The position numbers were made by a program, and so were the translations under genes. A stretch of DNA of 64,000 bases, from the NCBI RefSeq assembly GCF_003460605.1, contig NZ_QTVN01000012.1, forward strand, positions 68,263 to 132,262. The letters are read 5' to 3'. The notes beneath the pieces are model-generated. The model searched no databases, was not told the origin of the DNA, and saw only the letters and a program-made list of their open reading frames with translations. Source of the DNA: Ruminococcus sp. AF31-8BH (GTDB lineage Bacteria > Bacillota > Clostridia > Lachnospirales > Lachnospiraceae). The first letter of the stretch is position 1. Each line of letters opens with the position of its first letter. Below are positions 62,746-64,000 of the stretch, piece after piece.

Positions 62746-62768
62746 CATCTACACACTTTTTAGTAATG
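62746..62768. repeat. 23-bp direct repeat A, downstream of the ATPase promoter
   Basis: CATCTACACACTTTT followed by TAGTAATG; 21 of 23 positions equal repeat B. It lies between the start point and the ribosome binding site. Confidence 0.65.
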
Positions 62769-62770
62769 AG

Positions 62771-62799
62771 ATTCTATCACAGAACGACCTGAATTTCAA
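62771..62799 (-). promoter_or_regulatory. Promoter of the DUF4143 ATPase gene
   Basis: TTGAAA (62794-62799), 17-base spacer, TAGAAT (62771-62776) on the minus strand, flanked by the two direct repeats. Confidence 0.7.
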
Positions 62800-62820
62800 T
62801 ATGTATTCCCATTTTATGTA

Positions 62821-62843
62821 CATCTACACACTTTTATGTAATG
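62821..62843. repeat. 23-bp direct repeat B, upstream of the ATPase promoter
   Basis: CATCTACACACTTTT followed by ATGTAATG, 75 bp from repeat A. The rest of the gap to 63018 is AT-rich without a gene. Confidence 0.65.
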
Positions 62844-63018
62844 TTGATAAATATATTTTCAGATTTTTTTGATTGCAGTGTCTATAATCGATTACTCCAA
62901 TCGTTATTATAGGTAGACAACAAAAAGAAGATGGTTCCGATGTTTCATTAAATATGTTCGTTAGTCTTTTACGCAAAGGATTCTATCTCCTCTGCGCCTA
63001 ATGCTTTTCGGATTCAGT

Positions 63019-63891
63019 TCAACAAACTGGATTTTGTTTTTTGATACTTATTACACTTTTGCTTTTTTTCTTAATCATACATATTGCTGCTAAAGTAACT
63101 ATAACATAACCTAATAGTGCAATAATTGATGATTCAATTCCAAATTCTCCACCAGTGAAAACAAAGTCTTTTGAATCAAGTACATATGTCATAACCGAAT
63201 ATTCATCTGCCTTTTCGCTTATTGATAAACCGCCGCCAATAATTAAAATATTCCAAAGTGAATGGACAATTCCGCTGTTCCAAACAGAACCACTTTCAAT
63301 AGCAACCATTGAGAACATTATTCCCACCATTGTTCCTGCAATAAGAACCAACAGGCTACTTATAATGGAAAAATCCATTCCTATAATATGTACTAATCCA
63401 AATAAAACTGATGGAATTAATACAGCTACTTTAATATTCCATTTCTCTTTTAACAGATTTAGAATAACTCCTCGAAAAACCATTTCTTCAACAAAACCAG
63501 CGGCTATGCCTGTAAAAGCAATACCAGCACTCAGTGTTGAAAAAATCTGATTACTATTCATTCCAGAAGAAACGTACTTTCCAGAAAAGAAAAAAAGATA
63601 AACCGCTTTTACTGTCACAGGTAATAATACACCTACAATAATCCATTTAGCTTTAATTGAAAATTTTGGCATTCCCAAATTTTCTATTTTTATTTTAAGT
63701 AGTCTTTTTGAAAATAATTCACTTAAAACAAATGCTAATCCAACATATATAATTCCTGCTATAATATTGCATATACCTTCTGGAATTTTAACCAAAACAA
63801 ACAAACTTGCCACTAACTGAGCTAATATTTGAGCTACTATCAATACAATGATGGCCCCCAAAGCCCCTCCTATCGTCTTTCTTGTACTCAT
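63019..63891 (-). CDS. CPBP-family intramembrane metalloprotease
   Basis: 290 residues, eight hydrophobic segments. The CPBP (Abi/CAAX) motifs are EEMVFR (135-140) and FGLVHIIG with H168, followed by a third conserved helix (WNSGIVHSLWNILI). Such proteases cleave within membranes; several protect against self-made bacteriocins. No bacteriocin gene is in the window. ATG 63891 has GGAGAG six bases upstream. Confidence 0.87.
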   Translation of the reverse strand: MSTRKTIGGALGAIIVLIVAQILAQLVASLFVLVKIPEGICNIIAGIIYVGLAFVLSELFSKRLLKIKIENLGMPKFSIKAKWIIVGVLLPVTVKAVYLFFFSGKYVSSGMNSNQIFSTLSAGIAFTGIAAGFVEEMVFRGVILNLLKEKWNIKVAVLIPSVLFGLVHIIGMDFSIISSLLVLIAGTMVGIMFSMVAIESGSVWNSGIVHSLWNILIIGGGLSISEKADEYSVMTYVLDSKDFVFTGGEFGIESSIIALLGYVIVTLAAICMIKKKSKSVISIKKQNPVC

Positions 63892-64000
63892 AAAAAGCTC
63901 TCCTTTACCTTCATTATTGCAAAAATTTACTACCAACTTAACAAATCCCGATTGAACAAAATCGCTGCGCGATGGCCTGCCAAGGCTGTGGCGCAGTTTT

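Noticed and set aside
63966..64000. CTGCGC..GCGCAG hairpin at the window end
   Set aside because: It looks like a plus-strand terminator followed by TTTT, but the window stops there and no upstream plus-strand gene is visible.

Overview
The window reads as chromosomal DNA of a gut-type Firmicute of the Lachnospiraceae, most like Blautia or a close relative. The basis is the set of gene families (anaerobic corrin pathway, type III pantothenate kinase, LuxS, ECF S component, TatD-associated radical SAM protein), AGGAGG-type ribosome binding sites with frequent TTG and GTG starts, TTGACA/TATAAT promoters, and several multi-domain fusions in tetrapyrrole genes. This placement is inferred from gene content only. 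No tRNA, rRNA or CRISPR array was seen.

Layout. 1-5,900: lysA (cut by the window edge), pyk, a rhomboid-like membrane protein in an operon with corA, and divergent aroC followed by a 162-bp foldback element. 6,049-13,666: a lactonase gene, then a tightly overlapping hemA-sirC-hemC/cobA/hemD-hemB-hemL operon from glutamyl-tRNA to uroporphyrinogen III and precorrin-2. 13,774-17,350: an AT-rich island of broken defence genes: a Fic/HsdR chimera, and an AbiE-like pair whose regulator is intact and whose toxin is deleted internally. 17,435-22,523: cbiK, an inositol monophosphatase relative, a radical SAM protein, pyridoxine kinase and a divergent MocR/PdxR regulator.

22,592-35,473: an eleven-gene corrin operon (cbiD-L-F-G-H-JET-A-B-cobD-cbiP-cbiC) behind a strong promoter and a cobalamin-riboswitch-like leader ending in a terminator. 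35,558-48,239: a MATE exporter, an RluA pseudouridine synthase, a CoA cluster (coaBC, PanT-like S component, coaX), mnmM, a cyclophilin lipoprotein, an operon of a PRTase-like protein with codB and a ygbA-type gene, luxS, an SH3b lipoprotein and a domain-permuted XdhC-like protein. 48,318-57,321: a DAACS-type symporter, a hydantoinase with a YheO-type regulator, a second MATE exporter with an Lrp regulator, and a malate module (Ldh2-type dehydrogenase plus malic enzyme) whose promoter carries three phased FadR-type palindromes. 57,322-64,000: a lower-GC accessory tail with small enzymes, a truncated IS91-type transposase, an AAA/DUF4143 ATPase, remains of what may be another such ATPase, and a CPBP protease.

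How the parts fit. The hem operon supplies uroporphyrinogen III and (CobA plus SirC) sirohydrochlorin, CbiK inserts cobalt, and the riboswitch-controlled operon carries the ring to cobyric acid and on to cobinamide phosphate, with CobD supplying the aminopropanol arm. Cobalt import and the last nucleotide-loop steps are not in the window. The most unusual items are the enzyme fusions, the pseudogenised defence island with its surviving operators, the MocR regulator lacking the PLP lysine, the permuted XdhC, the PRTase-like/codB operon and the foldback element with a decayed second copy.
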